Shown piece by piece: positions 63,714 through 64,000 of a DNA stretch of 64,000 nucleotides (the stretch's first letter is position 1; every line of letters begins with the position of its first letter). A model generated the notes under the pieces. The model did no database searches. It saw only the letters and a program-made list of their open reading frames with translations, and was not told the origin of the DNA. The DNA is taken from the NCBI RefSeq assembly GCF_000423705.1, contig NZ_KE384082.1:90545-154544 (forward strand), given 5' to 3'. A program made the position numbers and the translations under genes. Source of the stretch: Stappia stellulata DSM 5886 (lineage in GTDB: Bacteria > Pseudomonadota > Alphaproteobacteria > Rhizobiales > Stappiaceae).

Positions 63714-64000
63714 ATGTCCGACATTACCCTCTCCGCCGGGGTTCGCCAGAACCTGCTTACCCTGCAGAGCACCGCCGACATGATGGCCTCCACACAGAAC
63801 CGCCTTGCCACTGGCAAGAAGGTCAACTCGGCCCTCGACAACCCGACCAACTTCTTTACCTCGCAGTCGCTCGGCGCGCGCGCCAACGACCTTGGCAACC
63901 TGCTGGACGGCATCGGCAACGCGATCAAGACGATCGAGGCCGCCGACAACGGCATCACCGCCATCACCAAGCTGGTGGAAAGTGCCCAGTCGACCGCCCG
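63714..64000 (+). CDS. Second flagellin, cut by window end
   Basis: This is the N-terminal 95 residues of another flagellin: MSDITLSAGVRQNLLTLQST, ADMMASTQNRLATGKKVNSA, and ITAITKLVESAQSTA at the edge. It is about 80% identical to the first flagellin over this region, including 50 identical nucleotides. AAAGGA precedes the ATG at 63714. The two are tandem paralogues. Confidence 0.95.
   Translation, partial: MSDITLSAGVRQNLLTLQSTADMMASTQNRLATGKKVNSALDNPTNFFTSQSLGARANDLGNLLDGIGNAIKTIEAADNGITAITKLVESAQSTA

Overview
The window is high-GC chromosomal DNA of a motile alphaproteobacterium. The evidence is the hybrid kinase CckA inside a flagellar locus, CtrA-type TTAA-N7-TTAA sites in front of flagellar operons, the alphaproteobacterial flagellar genes fliX, motE and a DUF6468-like gene, a rod-binding-only FlgJ, and a GTTC-N7-GTTY LexA-like site near recA. 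Gene content looks like Hyphomicrobiales, perhaps Stappiaceae, but this placement is inference. I see no tRNA or rRNA gene, insertion sequence, phage or CRISPR array.

The first 31 kb is mostly housekeeping. It begins with a partial rpsD, murI/trmJ, an HdeD-like protein, a histidine kinase next to a cysteine-free molybdopterin-fold protein, and icd sharing a bidirectional terminator with a chemoreceptor. Next come an enoyl-CoA hydratase divergent from a TetR regulator, a polysaccharide flippase near a JmjC/cupin-like protein and a FemAB/GNAT-like acyltransferase, a cyclic-nucleotide-type K+ channel, alaS, recA, and the psuK/psuG pseudouridine pair. A three-gene module of unknown function lies at 23.1-26.9 kb: two coiled-coil proteins and a one-TM DUF6384-like protein. 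It is followed by a DinB-fold protein, a lipoprotein and a four-gene phospholipid operon (CDP-alcohol transferase, CdsA-like, PlsC-like, VTT/DedA-like).

From 31 to 56 kb is a flagellar supercluster. A leftward unit flgB-flgC-fliE-fliQ-fliR-flhB runs on into cckA. Divergent from it is fliO-fliP. A second leftward unit, fliL-fliM-DUF6468-motE, is followed by a 1,390-residue secreted TPR protein. Rightward units are flgF-flgG-flgA-flgH and flgI-flgJ-flgN. A HD-GYP protein, dksA and fliX lie between them. CtrA-type boxes sit 59-61 bp upstream of the flgB, fliL and fliX start codons, and sigma-54-type GG-N10-GC elements precede flgF and flgI. This matches the two-tier flagellar hierarchy known from Caulobacter. 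If cckA is cotranscribed with flgB-flhB, the top kinase of the CtrA pathway would be under CtrA control.

From 56 to 64 kb is the filament and its probable decoration: FlaG, a TPR glycosyltransferase-like protein, a leftward nonulosonate-type cassette (short NeuB-like synthase, pyruvyltransferase-like protein, methyltransferase, CMP-sugar synthetase), and two tandem flagellin genes, the second cut by the window end.
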